This document shows, in pieces, positions 1 through 6,845 of a stretch of 25,422 nt of DNA. The stretch comes from CAJGCS01 sp045589955 (lineage in GTDB: Bacteria > Bacillota_I > Bacilli_A > ML615J-28 > CAG-313). The stretch lies in the NCBI GenBank assembly GCA_045589955.1, contig JAZNQD010000011.1:1-25422 (forward strand). Reading direction: 5' to 3'. How positions within the stretch are numbered: position 1 is the first letter of the stretch; every line of letters begins with the position of its first letter. Made by a program: the position numbers and the translations under genes. A model generated the notes under the pieces. That model did no database searches. It saw nothing but the letters and a program-made list of their open reading frames with translations, and had not been told where the DNA came from.

Positions 1-207
1 AAAGCAGCTTATAACAACGTTAAAATAAAGCTCCTGTCAGAAAAATACGGATACGAATTTGTCGATCTGTATTCTCCACTTTTGAATCTTGAAACAGGTG
101 AAATATATGCAGAATATACGACCGATGGCGGTCACTTAACACCCGCAGGATACGAGGTGCTTACAAATACGATAACTCCCGTACTCGAACAACTATTAGG
201 TAGATAA
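1..207 (+). CDS. SGNH/GDSL-type hydrolase, C-terminal fragment
   Basis: Frame 1 is open from the window edge to a TAA at 205-207, giving the last 68 residues of a protein whose start lies outside the window. It carries the motif TTDGGHLTPAGYE near residues 41-53: the D-x-x-H that supplies the catalytic Asp and His of SGNH/GDSL esterases and lipases, followed by the usual helix ending. The catalytic Ser block would be upstream and cannot be seen. A hand count gives about 39% GC, above the neighbouring genes, with codons such as ctc, ccc and acg that are rare elsewhere here. The substrate (acyl ester, acetyl-sugar or lipid) cannot be told from this part. Family assignment is fairly sure, specificity unknown. 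Confidence 0.75.
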   Translation, partial: KAAYNNVKIKLLSEKYGYEFVDLYSPLLNLETGEIYAEYTTDGGHLTPAGYEVLTNTITPVLEQLLGR

Positions 208-252
208 CTGCGCTTAAAGCATTACAAATTCCAATTTGTCGGTGAGTTTAAC

Positions 253-280
253 TGTACGCACTTTTTATGTGGTGTACGCA
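253..280. repeat. 8-bp direct repeat TGTACGCA, period 20
   Basis: TGTACGCA occurs at 253-260 and again at 273-280 in the gap after the SGNH gene. The 20-bp period would put both copies on nearly the same helix face, as for tandem operator half-sites, but no promoter or gene is clearly attached. A short palindrome (ACAAATT-CC-AATTTGT, 224-239) lies just before it. The rest of 208-308 holds nothing else I can support. Confidence 0.3.
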
Positions 281-308
281 AATTGTATCATAATAGGTAT
301 TTGCACAT

Positions 309-394
309 AATAATATGCTAGTCTGGTTTGTCTTAAAAAACAAGCCAGTTTTTAATTTTGTAGTAGATTTAGGTATATACGGGTTATAATTAAG
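309..394 (+). repeat. Duplicated terminator-promoter cassette, copy A (upstream of fic)
   Basis: Positions 309-370 match 1496-1556 almost base for base: a one-A length difference in the loop and one substitution. A weaker match continues through a TATAAT box to 394/1579. The cassette holds a stem-loop terminator and a -10 element. The two copies lie 1187 bp apart and bracket exactly one gene, the Fic gene. This is consistent with insertion of the Fic gene with duplication of flanking DNA, or with recombination between cassette copies. Confidence 0.85.
323..359 (+). terminator. Rho-independent terminator after the SGNH gene
   Basis: CTGGTTTGT (323-331) pairs with ACAAGCCAG (340-348) over 9 bp including one G-U, with an 8-nt A-rich loop. 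It is followed by a T-rich tract (349-359). It is part of the duplicated cassette. Confidence 0.75.
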
Positions 395-423
395 CAAGAT
401 TTTAAGCAAGATTTAAGCAAGAT
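391..423 (+). repeat. Three tandem copies of an 11-12 bp unit
   Basis: TAAGCAAGATTT (391-402), TAAGCAAGATT (403-413) and TAAGCAAGAT (414-423) follow the cassette's TATAAT directly. The equivalent place in the second cassette copy has only one diverged unit (TAAGTAAATAATT), so the tandem array is specific to the copy in front of fic. Confidence 0.7.
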
Positions 424-426
424 AAT

Positions 427-455
427 TTGATTAATTAGTCTTTTTGTGGTATAAT
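427..455 (+). promoter_or_regulatory. Promoter of the Fic gene
   Basis: TTGATT (427-432), a 17-bp spacer, then TATAAT (450-455) preceded by TGG (extended -10). The predicted start near 462 would leave a very short leader, with the AGGAG ribosome site (461-465) almost at the 5' end of the mRNA. Confidence 0.7.
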
Positions 456-473
456 ATAATAGGAGATGATATT

Positions 474-1457
474 ATGTACAAGCCACCATTTGATATAACA
501 AAAAAGATGTTAAATCTTTCTATTTCTATTACTGAAAAAATCGGATTGATTAATTCTTTTAGTTCTTTAAAAAGAATGCCTATATTAAGAAAAAATAATA
601 AAATTAAATCCATACATTCTTCTTTAGCAATAGAGGCTAACTCTTTATCGTTATCACAAGTTAAAGATGTAATTGATGGTAAAGTTGTATTAGGACAAAA
701 AAAAGAAATTCAGGAAGTTAAGAATGCATACCTTGCTTATTCTTCATTAAATACATTTGAAGGATATTCAGAAGAAGATTTGTTAAGAGCTCATAGCATT
801 ATGACGTATTTAACTTGCGATGAATCTGGTATATATAGAAATCATGGGGAAGGTGTTTTTGATGGCGATAAAGTGATTTTTGTTGCTCCGCCAGAAAATA
901 TGGTTCCTACTCTAATGAATGATTTGTTTGAATGGTTAAGAAAAGATAAGGAAACACCAATTTTAATTAAGTCTTGTGTATTTCATTATGAATTTGTTTT
1001 CATTCACCCTTTTGGTGATGGTAATGGAAGGCTTGCAAGACTGTGGCAAAATGTTTTGCTTAGCAAATGGAATGCAATTTTTGAATATATTCCAATCGAA
1101 TCTCAAATTCAAAAATATCAATCTGAATACTATGAAAAAATTTCTGAGTGTCGTAAAAACGGAAGTTCTGATAACTTCATTGAATTTATGCTTGAAATGA
1201 TAGATAAAACGATGGATGAAATTGTAATTAGTGTTGAAAAAGAAAGTAAAAATATATCTGATCAAGTTAATAAATTACTTGAAATAATGGAAGTTGGAAT
1301 ACCTTATTCTGCAAATGATTTAATAATGAAATTGGGAATCAAGACCAAAGAAACATTAAGATCAAGTTATTTAAACCCAGCTATTGAGAATCATCTTGTA
1401 GTTATGACTTTGCCTGATAAACCGAATAGTAAAAATCAAAAGTATGTAAGACTTTAG
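474..1457 (+). CDS. Fic family protein (probable AMPylase) with N-terminal inhibitory motif
   Basis: The 327-residue protein has the complete Fic active-site motif HPFGDGNGR at residues 178-186; the His is the catalytic base and the loop binds nucleotide. Fic enzymes usually transfer AMP from ATP to hydroxyl side chains of target proteins. An N-terminal SSLAIEAN stretch (49-56) matches the class II autoinhibitory helix [S/T]xxxE[G/N], with Glu54 as inhibitory residue and Ala in place of the usual Gly. The C-terminal ~70 residues resemble the winged-helix tail common in this family. I chose ATG 474 because AGGAG lies 8 nt upstream; an in-frame TTG at 444 would overlap the promoter. There is no antitoxin gene beside it, consistent with built-in inhibition. 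It stands alone between two duplicated regulatory cassettes, suggesting separate acquisition. Target unknown. Confidence 0.9.
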   Translation: MYKPPFDITKKMLNLSISITEKIGLINSFSSLKRMPILRKNNKIKSIHSSLAIEANSLSLSQVKDVIDGKVVLGQKKEIQEVKNAYLAYSSLNTFEGYSEEDLLRAHSIMTYLTCDESGIYRNHGEGVFDGDKVIFVAPPENMVPTLMNDLFEWLRKDKETPILIKSCVFHYEFVFIHPFGDGNGRLARLWQNVLLSKWNAIFEYIPIESQIQKYQSEYYEKISECRKNGSSDNFIEFMLEMIDKTMDEIVISVEKESKNISDQVNKLLEIMEVGIPYSANDLIMKLGIKTKETLRSSYLNPAIENHLVVMTLPDKPNSKNQKYVRL

Positions 1458-1509
1458 AAAATGATTTCAAGAGTTTAATTATCTTTTAGTCCACCAATAA
1501 TATGCTAGT

Positions 1510-1546
1510 CTGGTTTGTCTTAAAAACAAGCCAGTTTTTAATTTTG
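1510..1546 (+). terminator. Rho-independent terminator after fic
   Basis: CTGGTTTGT (1510-1518) pairs with ACAAGCCAG (1526-1534), 9 bp with one G-U and a 7-nt loop, followed by a T-rich run. It is the same hairpin as at 323-348. Confidence 0.75.
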
Positions 1547-1566
1547 TAGTAAATTTTTGTTATATA

Positions 1567-1575
1567 TGTTATAAT
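1567..1575 (+). promoter_or_regulatory. Extended -10 promoter for the DUF4838 gene
   Basis: TGT-TATAAT (1567-1575) lies 28 bp before the ATG at 1604. The best -35 candidate, TTGTAG (1544-1549), has a long 20-bp spacer, so the TGN extension probably carries most of the strength. Confidence 0.55.
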
Positions 1576-1603
1576 TAAGTAAATAATTATTTGAGGACGA
1601 TTT

Positions 1604-3364
1604 ATGAAAATAAGTATTATAGAAAATAAGAAGACAAAATATCATATTGTTCATTCGAAGGACTCTAGTGAATGTGAACGTTATGCATGTAGTCAGTTAC
1701 AAAAGTATATATATGAATCAACAGGTTTTCCAATCCCCATATATTCTGATAAATGTGAAATAAGAGATAAAGAAATATTAATTGGAAATGCTAGAAACAA
1801 TAATGCATATAGTCTTCTTAGAGAAAAATCAGATGAAGCTTATTTAATAAAAGAAGATGATGAAAACATTATTATTACTGGTAATTCTCCAAGAGCAGTT
1901 TTGTATGGCGTATATAAATTCTTAGAAGATAACATTGACTTTCGTTGTTTTACAAGTGATTGTGAAACATACAAAAAGGTTGATAAGATAGAAATTGAAA
2001 AAGGATATTTGTATATCCAAGATTTTTCTTTTGAATATCGTGAAGTTTACTTTACTAAAGCCTTTGAAAGTGATTTTGCATCAAAGAATATGCTTAATAG
2101 TAATTTATCTCATCTTGGTAGTATTCATGGTAATAAAATAAAATGGTTTAACTTTCATCACTCATTTTCAGATCTAATCAACCCTAATGAATATTTTGAA
2201 ACGCATCCTGAGTATTTCTCTGAAATTGATGGAAAACGCATCAAAGAACATACTGAGCTATGTTTATCTAATGAAGATGTCTATAAACTATGTCTTCAAA
2301 AATTAAGAAAATGGATTATTGAAAACCCAGAATGTAAAATATTCTCAGTTGCTCAAGACGAGTGGATGGGGCATTTTACAAAAATGGCATGCGAATGTGA
2401 AAATTGTAAAAAGATCGATCAAGCAAATAATTCTCAAAGTGGATCAATTATTACCTTTGTAAATAAACTTGCAAGCGAAATTAAAAAAGAATTTCCTGAT
2501 AAACTGATTCATACCTTTGCATATCAATATTCCCGAAAAACACCAACAAATGTTATTCCTTTAGAAAATGTCATTGTTCGTTTGTGTAATATTGAATGTT
2601 CTTGGTCTAAGTCAATTGAAGAACTTGCCAAGGAAAACCCAACTTGTGAAAGTGCATTATTCTTAAAAGATTTACAAGATTGGGGAAAAATTACAAATCG
2701 TTTATATATATGGGATTATTGTGTAAACTTTAGAAACTATTTATTACCATTTCCAAATTTAAGAGTAATGGAACAAAACATTGCTTTATATCGTAAGTCA
2801 AATGTTAAGGGAATCTTAATGCAAGGTAACTTCTCACATGGTGGTGGAGGTTACTTAGATGAGCTTAAGTCTTATGTTATCGCAAGGCTTCTTCGTGATG
2901 ATACAAAGCCACTTGAAGAACTTGTTGAAGAGTTTTGCTTAAACTATTATGGTAAAGAAACTTATAAATATATCACGGAATATATATATCTTTGGGAAGA
3001 CCATGTTAAAGATTATGACTTGTGGCTATATGATGATGCTGATAGTCCAATGTTTAATGATGAAATGATTAATAAGTCATTCAGTTTGTTAAATAAAGCT
3101 TTATCTTCTACTGAAGACTTAAAACAAATAGAAAGAATTAAAAAATTATTGCTTGGTGTTGAATACCTTTACTTAGTTCGTTTAGACATGAACTATCCAA
3201 ACCGAAATCAAATGATTGATGATTTTAAACAAAAAGTGCTTGATTTAAAACTTACAGAAATATTTGAAAGAACAGAAATTAATTACGCAATCGAAGTAAT
3301 GAAAAAAAGCAGATTTGCCAAAACAAGAGATAATTGGTACTCATTGTATTATATTATGAGATAA
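1604..3364 (+). CDS. DUF4838 domain protein, glycoside-hydrolase-like
   Basis: This 586-residue protein has the layout of DUF4838 proteins. An N-terminal GH20/GH67-domain-2-like sandwich (about 1-120) contains the telltale ILIGNAR and the SPRAVLYGVYKFLED helix. A large DUF4838 catalytic-type barrel (about 130-420) follows, with QDEW (251-254) and a Cys cluster at C263, C265 and C268. A helical C-terminal region completes it. Paired acids D252/E253 are candidate catalytic residues by position only. Members are thought to act on carbohydrates; I cannot name the substrate. No signal peptide or membrane segment is present, so it should be cytosolic, whereas many relatives are exported. The start has GAGG at 1593-1596. 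It is followed after 24 bp by a membrane protein, and the nagA/GH3 genes are nearby, pointing to intracellular glycan breakdown. Confidence 0.75.
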   Translation: MKISIIENKKTKYHIVHSKDSSECERYACSQLQKYIYESTGFPIPIYSDKCEIRDKEILIGNARNNNAYSLLREKSDEAYLIKEDDENIIITGNSPRAVLYGVYKFLEDNIDFRCFTSDCETYKKVDKIEIEKGYLYIQDFSFEYREVYFTKAFESDFASKNMLNSNLSHLGSIHGNKIKWFNFHHSFSDLINPNEYFETHPEYFSEIDGKRIKEHTELCLSNEDVYKLCLQKLRKWIIENPECKIFSVAQDEWMGHFTKMACECENCKKIDQANNSQSGSIITFVNKLASEIKKEFPDKLIHTFAYQYSRKTPTNVIPLENVIVRLCNIECSWSKSIEELAKENPTCESALFLKDLQDWGKITNRLYIWDYCVNFRNYLLPFPNLRVMEQNIALYRKSNVKGILMQGNFSHGGGGYLDELKSYVIARLLRDDTKPLEELVEEFCLNYYGKETYKYITEYIYLWEDHVKDYDLWLYDDADSPMFNDEMINKSFSLLNKALSSTEDLKQIERIKKLLLGVEYLYLVRLDMNYPNRNQMIDDFKQKVLDLKLTEIFERTEINYAIEVMKKSRFAKTRDNWYSLYYIMR

Positions 3365-3388
3365 AGTAATATTTAAGAGGTATTATAT

Positions 3389-3991
3389 ATGCTTGAAGTA
3401 TCTTTTATAATAAATTTAATAATTGTCATTTTAGAAATCATTACTCTTATTCATATCAAAGGAAAAACAAATATTTTTAAATATTACACATTTTTACAAA
3501 ACTTTATTGCTTTAATAATTAGCTTTATTTATCTAGTTGGTATCGGGATAGCTCTAATTACAAAAGAACCTATTTTTGAATTTATTAAAGGATTACGCTA
3601 TATAGCAACTTGTGGTTTAGTATCAACGACAGTAATCTTTGTTGTCTTTTTAAAAGCAGGTAAAAAATCCCCAATAACAAAAGAAGACTTTATAGGTAAA
3701 TTTAATCATAATTTCGCAAATATAATCTTACATTATATATGTCCTCTTTTATCTTTAATTAGTTTTGTGATATTTGAAAGAGAAATATTATTAAATAGTG
3801 GATACTGGACGATTATTGTTGCCTTACCTTCATGTATATATTGGTTAGTATATATAATCTTAACTTCAACCAAGGTGTGGAAAGAACCTTATGATTTTTC
3901 TTGTAAGAAAAAAATATGGGAAATCTTAACAATGATTGCTATTCCAATTTCATTCATTTTAATTTCCTTTATTATATGGAATATCAAATAA
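3389..3991 (+). CDS. Pr6Pr-like integral membrane protein
   Basis: A 200-residue, very hydrophobic protein with six predicted membrane helices, at roughly residues 4-24, 34-55, 66-88, 108-128, 136-158 and 178-198. The segment NHNFANIILHYICP (about 107-120) before helix 4 matches the conserved His-containing motif of the Pr6Pr (FAR-17a/AIG1-like) membrane family. Eukaryotic relatives hydrolyse fatty-acid esters; the function of bacterial members is not established. It starts 24 bp after the DUF4838 gene with an AGAGG site, so the two are probably co-transcribed, and a strong terminator follows. Family assignment is from motif memory. Confidence 0.55.
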   Translation: MLEVSFIINLIIVILEIITLIHIKGKTNIFKYYTFLQNFIALIISFIYLVGIGIALITKEPIFEFIKGLRYIATCGLVSTTVIFVVFLKAGKKSPITKEDFIGKFNHNFANIILHYICPLLSLISFVIFEREILLNSGYWTIIVALPSCIYWLVYIILTSTKVWKEPYDFSCKKKIWEILTMIAIPISFILISFIIWNIK

Positions 3992-3992
3992 A

Positions 3993-4018
3993 AGCCCAGT
4001 TTTACTGGGCTAATTTTT
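3993..4018 (+). terminator. Rho-independent terminator
   Basis: AGCCCAG (3993-3999), loop TTTTA, CTGGGCT (4005-4011), then AATTTTTT. It starts one base after the stop codon of the membrane-protein gene and closes the DUF4838 unit. Confidence 0.9.
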
Positions 4019-4034
4019 TATTTAAGAAATAAAC

Positions 4035-4063
4035 TTGAGAATATATAATATATATGGTACAAT
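4035..4063 (+). promoter_or_regulatory. Promoter of the nagA operon
   Basis: TTGAGA (4035-4040), 17-bp spacer, TACAAT (4058-4063) preceded by TGG (extended -10), 30 bp before the nagA ATG. I saw no catabolite-repression or NagR-type operator next to it. Confidence 0.75.
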
Positions 4064-4093
4064 AAATATAAGAAAACAAAAAAAGGTAACTCT

Positions 4094-5266
4094 ATGAAAG
4101 AAATAAAAGGTTTTAAAAATACAAATATTTTAACAGAACATGGAATTATTAAAACAAACCTAGTTATTGAAAAAGGTTTAATCAAAACAATTGGTCCTTA
4201 TGAATGTGATGGATTAATAGAACTAGATGATAAATATGTTGTCATACCAGGACTAATTGACCAACATATCCATGGCGCAAGCGGTGTTGATGTTATTGAT
4301 GGGAATGTTGATGATGTTGCAAAAATGGCTCATGCTTTAAGTGCTGAAGGAGTAACTGCCTTTTTAGCAACAACAACTACTCAAAGTACTAAAGTTATTG
4401 ATGCATCATTAGAAGCTATTAAAGAATACATTAATCAAGAAAATAAAACAGGAGCTGAAGTACTAGGTGTTCATCTAGAAGGCCCCTTTTTATCAAGAAA
4501 ATATGCCGGGGCACAACTTCCGGATTATCTTCTTAAACCAAATATTGCAGATTTTAAACATTTTGAAGAAGTAAGTGGCAATACCATAAAACTAGTAACA
4601 CTTGCAATTGAAGAAGATGGAGCACTTGACTTAATGAAATATTTAAAAGAACGTAACATTGTTATTTCAGCAGGTCACACAGCTGCCGGATACAAAGATA
4701 TGGAAAAAGGCGTAGAAAATGGTCTTACTTGTGTTACCCATACCTATAATGGTATGCGACCATTAAGAAGAGATGACATTGGAACAGTAGGAAGTGCATT
4801 CTTATTTGATGAACTTTATTGTGAAGCAATCTGTGATGGCGTTCATATCTCAAAACCAGCACTAAGAGTCCTTTGTAAAAATAAACCACTGGATAAAATA
4901 ATTTTAATTACAGATGCTTTAAGAACAAAATATATGCCAGAAGGTATATATTATGAACTAGAACAAGTACTTATTTTAAAAGATGATGTTGCAAGACTTG
5001 AAGATGGACGTCTTGCCGGTAGTTGTCTTAAATTAAATAAGGCAATAAAAAACATAATGGATTTTGCCAAAATAGATTTTGTTCAAGCTGTTAAATTTGC
5101 AACAGAAAATCCTGCAAAAAACTTAGGTGTTTTTGATAAAATGGGAAGTATCAAAGAAAGTAAATATGCAAACTTTGCCATTGTTGATAAAGACCTAAAC
5201 GTATATCAAACTATACGTTTAGGTAGAGAAATTTATAATAAGCAAGAGGAAAAAGATGAACTATAA
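4094..5266 (+). CDS. nagA: N-acetylglucosamine-6-phosphate deacetylase
   Basis: NagA (390 residues, family-typical length) removes acetate from GlcNAc-6-phosphate to give glucosamine-6-phosphate, in the cytosol. The amidohydrolase metal-site pattern is complete: HIH at 58-60, Glu129 in HLEGPF, His195 in SAGHTAAG and His216 in THTYNGM. The catalytic Asp274 sits in LITDA. The HTYNGM loop replaces the usual HNFNAM-type loop but keeps the His. The start at 4094 has an AAAGGT site 8 nt upstream. The 3' end overlaps the next gene by 11 bp and contains a perfect hairpin (5193-5224), so coupling with the hexosaminidase gene is likely. No nagB lies in the window. Confidence 0.95.
   Translation: MKEIKGFKNTNILTEHGIIKTNLVIEKGLIKTIGPYECDGLIELDDKYVVIPGLIDQHIHGASGVDVIDGNVDDVAKMAHALSAEGVTAFLATTTTQSTKVIDASLEAIKEYINQENKTGAEVLGVHLEGPFLSRKYAGAQLPDYLLKPNIADFKHFEEVSGNTIKLVTLAIEEDGALDLMKYLKERNIVISAGHTAAGYKDMEKGVENGLTCVTHTYNGMRPLRRDDIGTVGSAFLFDELYCEAICDGVHISKPALRVLCKNKPLDKIILITDALRTKYMPEGIYYELEQVLILKDDVARLEDGRLAGSCLKLNKAIKNIMDFAKIDFVQAVKFATENPAKNLGVFDKMGSIKESKYANFAIVDKDLNVYQTIRLGREIYNKQEEKDEL
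5193..5224 (+). repeat. Perfect 13-bp inverted repeat inside the 3' end of nagA
   Basis: ACCTAAACGTATA (5193-5205) and TATACGTTTAGGT (5212-5224) are exact reverse complements around a 6-nt loop. The hairpin lies 31 bp before the start codon of the GH3 gene and has no T-run after it, so it is not a terminator. It may be an RNA processing or stability element between nagA and the GH3 gene. Confidence 0.85.
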
Positions 5267-6806
5267 AATTAAAGATGTAAACAAAATGTCAATTGATGAA
5301 CTTATTGGTCAAGTAATAATGATAGGACTACCAGGCCTTGAATTAGATGAACTTTACAAAGAGTTTATCAAAGATTATAAAGTTGGTAATTACATTTTAT
5401 TTGCTCGTAATTACGACAATACAAAACAAATGAAAAAACTAATGCAAGAAGTTTATCAGTACACAACGGATATAACAGAATCATTCCCTCTTGTTTCAAT
5501 TGATCAAGAAGGAGGAATGGTTGTAAGATTATTTAAGGATGTAACTTTCCCAGCAAGTCCTCTAACTACTTCTGCAACGCAAATCCCTGATGCTCCTTAT
5601 AAAACAGGACAAATTATTGGCAAAGACATGATGAAACTAGGAATAAATTTAAATCTTGCCCCTTGTCTTGAAATAAATGAAGACCTTGCCAATCCTTTAG
5701 TAAATGTCAGAGGTTATGGCGCAACTAAAGAAATTGTTTTAAAGAATGCCTTAGCATTTGTCAAGGGAATTAGAGAAAGCAAGGCTTTATCTTGTATAAA
5801 ACACTTCCCTGGAGCTGGTTCTAGTACAAAGGATTCGCATTTAGAATTACCAATCATTGAAGATGAAAAAGAACAACTATTAAACTATAATATGTATCCT
5901 TTTATAAACTTATTAGAAAGTGATGCTTTAATGACAAGTCACTGCCTTTATAAATCCTTTGATACGATACCTTCAACTTTATCAAAAGTATTACTTACTG
6001 ATGTATTAAGAAAACAAATTGGTTTTGAAGGTTTAATTATCTCCGATGGTATGGAAATGAAAGCCATCACTGATACATATGGACTTGGTAATGGATGTGT
6101 AATGGCTCTTCAAGCAGGCTGTGATATCTTACTTTTATGTCACGAATATGAAGAACAAAAAGAAGCTTTTAGAGCAGTCAAAGAAGCTGTATTAGATAAT
6201 AGAATTTCAATAGATACTTTAAAAGAAAAAGTTATTAGAATAAACAAAGCTAAAGAAAGAGTAAAACTTGGTTTAGAAGAATATTTTAATGATACTGAAT
6301 ATGTCGTAAATGAAGAAGAACACAAACTAATGCAAGATATCGTTGATTCTTCTTACACTTTAATAAAGGGAAAAGAACCAAAACTTACGCCTAACACTTT
6401 AATAATTTCATCAAATGCAAAAATTGCAAGTATTGTTGAAGATGAATTTGATGATCGTAATTTAACAAATGCACTAAAGCATAACTTTCCAAATAACAAG
6501 GTAATTAAATTTACAAGCGATAAATCATTTGTAAAAGATATTCTAAATATAGTTAATGATTTTGATAGAGTAATCATTTATTCTTATGATGCATATAAAG
6601 ATGAAGTCCAAATCGAAACAATCAATGAATTATTAAAAACAAATAAAGATATATATGTTGTTTCTTTAAAAGGCCCAATAGATAGAGTTTATTTTAAGAA
6701 CCTTACTAACTATAGTTGTTTATATGAGTATACTCCTAATAGTATTAGAGCTATAGTAAAACAACTAAAATGTGAAATTTCTTTAAAAGGCAATTTGCCC
6801 AAATAA
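5256..6806 (+). CDS. nagZ: GH3 beta-N-acetylhexosaminidase, NagZ-like, cytosolic
   Basis: A 516-residue glycoside hydrolase family 3 protein. Residues ~10-350 form the barrel with SIDQEGG (the substrate-binding segment), KHFPGAG-x5-DSH (182-195; the Asp193-His195 pair is the NagZ acid/base dyad) and the nucleophile Asp264 in SDGMEM. The usual second His of KHFPGHG is Ala here. Residues ~370-516 form an alpha/beta C-terminal domain absent from the short Gram-negative NagZ and like that of longer Gram-positive forms. NagZ enzymes release terminal beta-GlcNAc from cell-wall fragments or chito-oligosaccharides. No signal peptide, so the substrate must be imported. The start has GAGG shortly upstream and overlaps nagA by 11 bp, implying translational coupling. 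Exact substrate is not decidable from sequence. Confidence 0.88.
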   Translation: MNYKIKDVNKMSIDELIGQVIMIGLPGLELDELYKEFIKDYKVGNYILFARNYDNTKQMKKLMQEVYQYTTDITESFPLVSIDQEGGMVVRLFKDVTFPASPLTTSATQIPDAPYKTGQIIGKDMMKLGINLNLAPCLEINEDLANPLVNVRGYGATKEIVLKNALAFVKGIRESKALSCIKHFPGAGSSTKDSHLELPIIEDEKEQLLNYNMYPFINLLESDALMTSHCLYKSFDTIPSTLSKVLLTDVLRKQIGFEGLIISDGMEMKAITDTYGLGNGCVMALQAGCDILLLCHEYEEQKEAFRAVKEAVLDNRISIDTLKEKVIRINKAKERVKLGLEEYFNDTEYVVNEEEHKLMQDIVDSSYTLIKGKEPKLTPNTLIISSNAKIASIVEDEFDDRNLTNALKHNFPNNKVIKFTSDKSFVKDILNIVNDFDRVIIYSYDAYKDEVQIETINELLKTNKDIYVVSLKGPIDRVYFKNLTNYSCLYEYTPNSIRAIVKQLKCEISLKGNLPK

Positions 6807-6845
6807 AAGATATTTATATAGTATTGATAATTAAAGGAGATAAAA

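Larger units (their letters stand above)
1496..1579 (+). repeat. Duplicated terminator-promoter cassette, copy B (downstream of fic)
   Basis: Second copy of the cassette seen at 309-394, beginning AATAATATGCTAG and including the CTGGTTTGT stem-loop, the T-rich tract and a TATAAT box (1570-1575). Here the promoter part leads straight into the DUF4838 gene, so this copy, or its ancestor, probably first sat between the SGNH and DUF4838 genes. Confidence 0.85.

Noticed and set aside
444..473. In-frame TTG start giving a 337-residue Fic protein
   Set aside because: This stretch holds the -10 box and the ribosome site; ATG 474 has AGGAG at correct spacing.
963..1265. Minus-strand open frame opposite fic
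   Set aside because: Lies entirely within the strongly supported Fic gene, with no ribosome site or family likeness.
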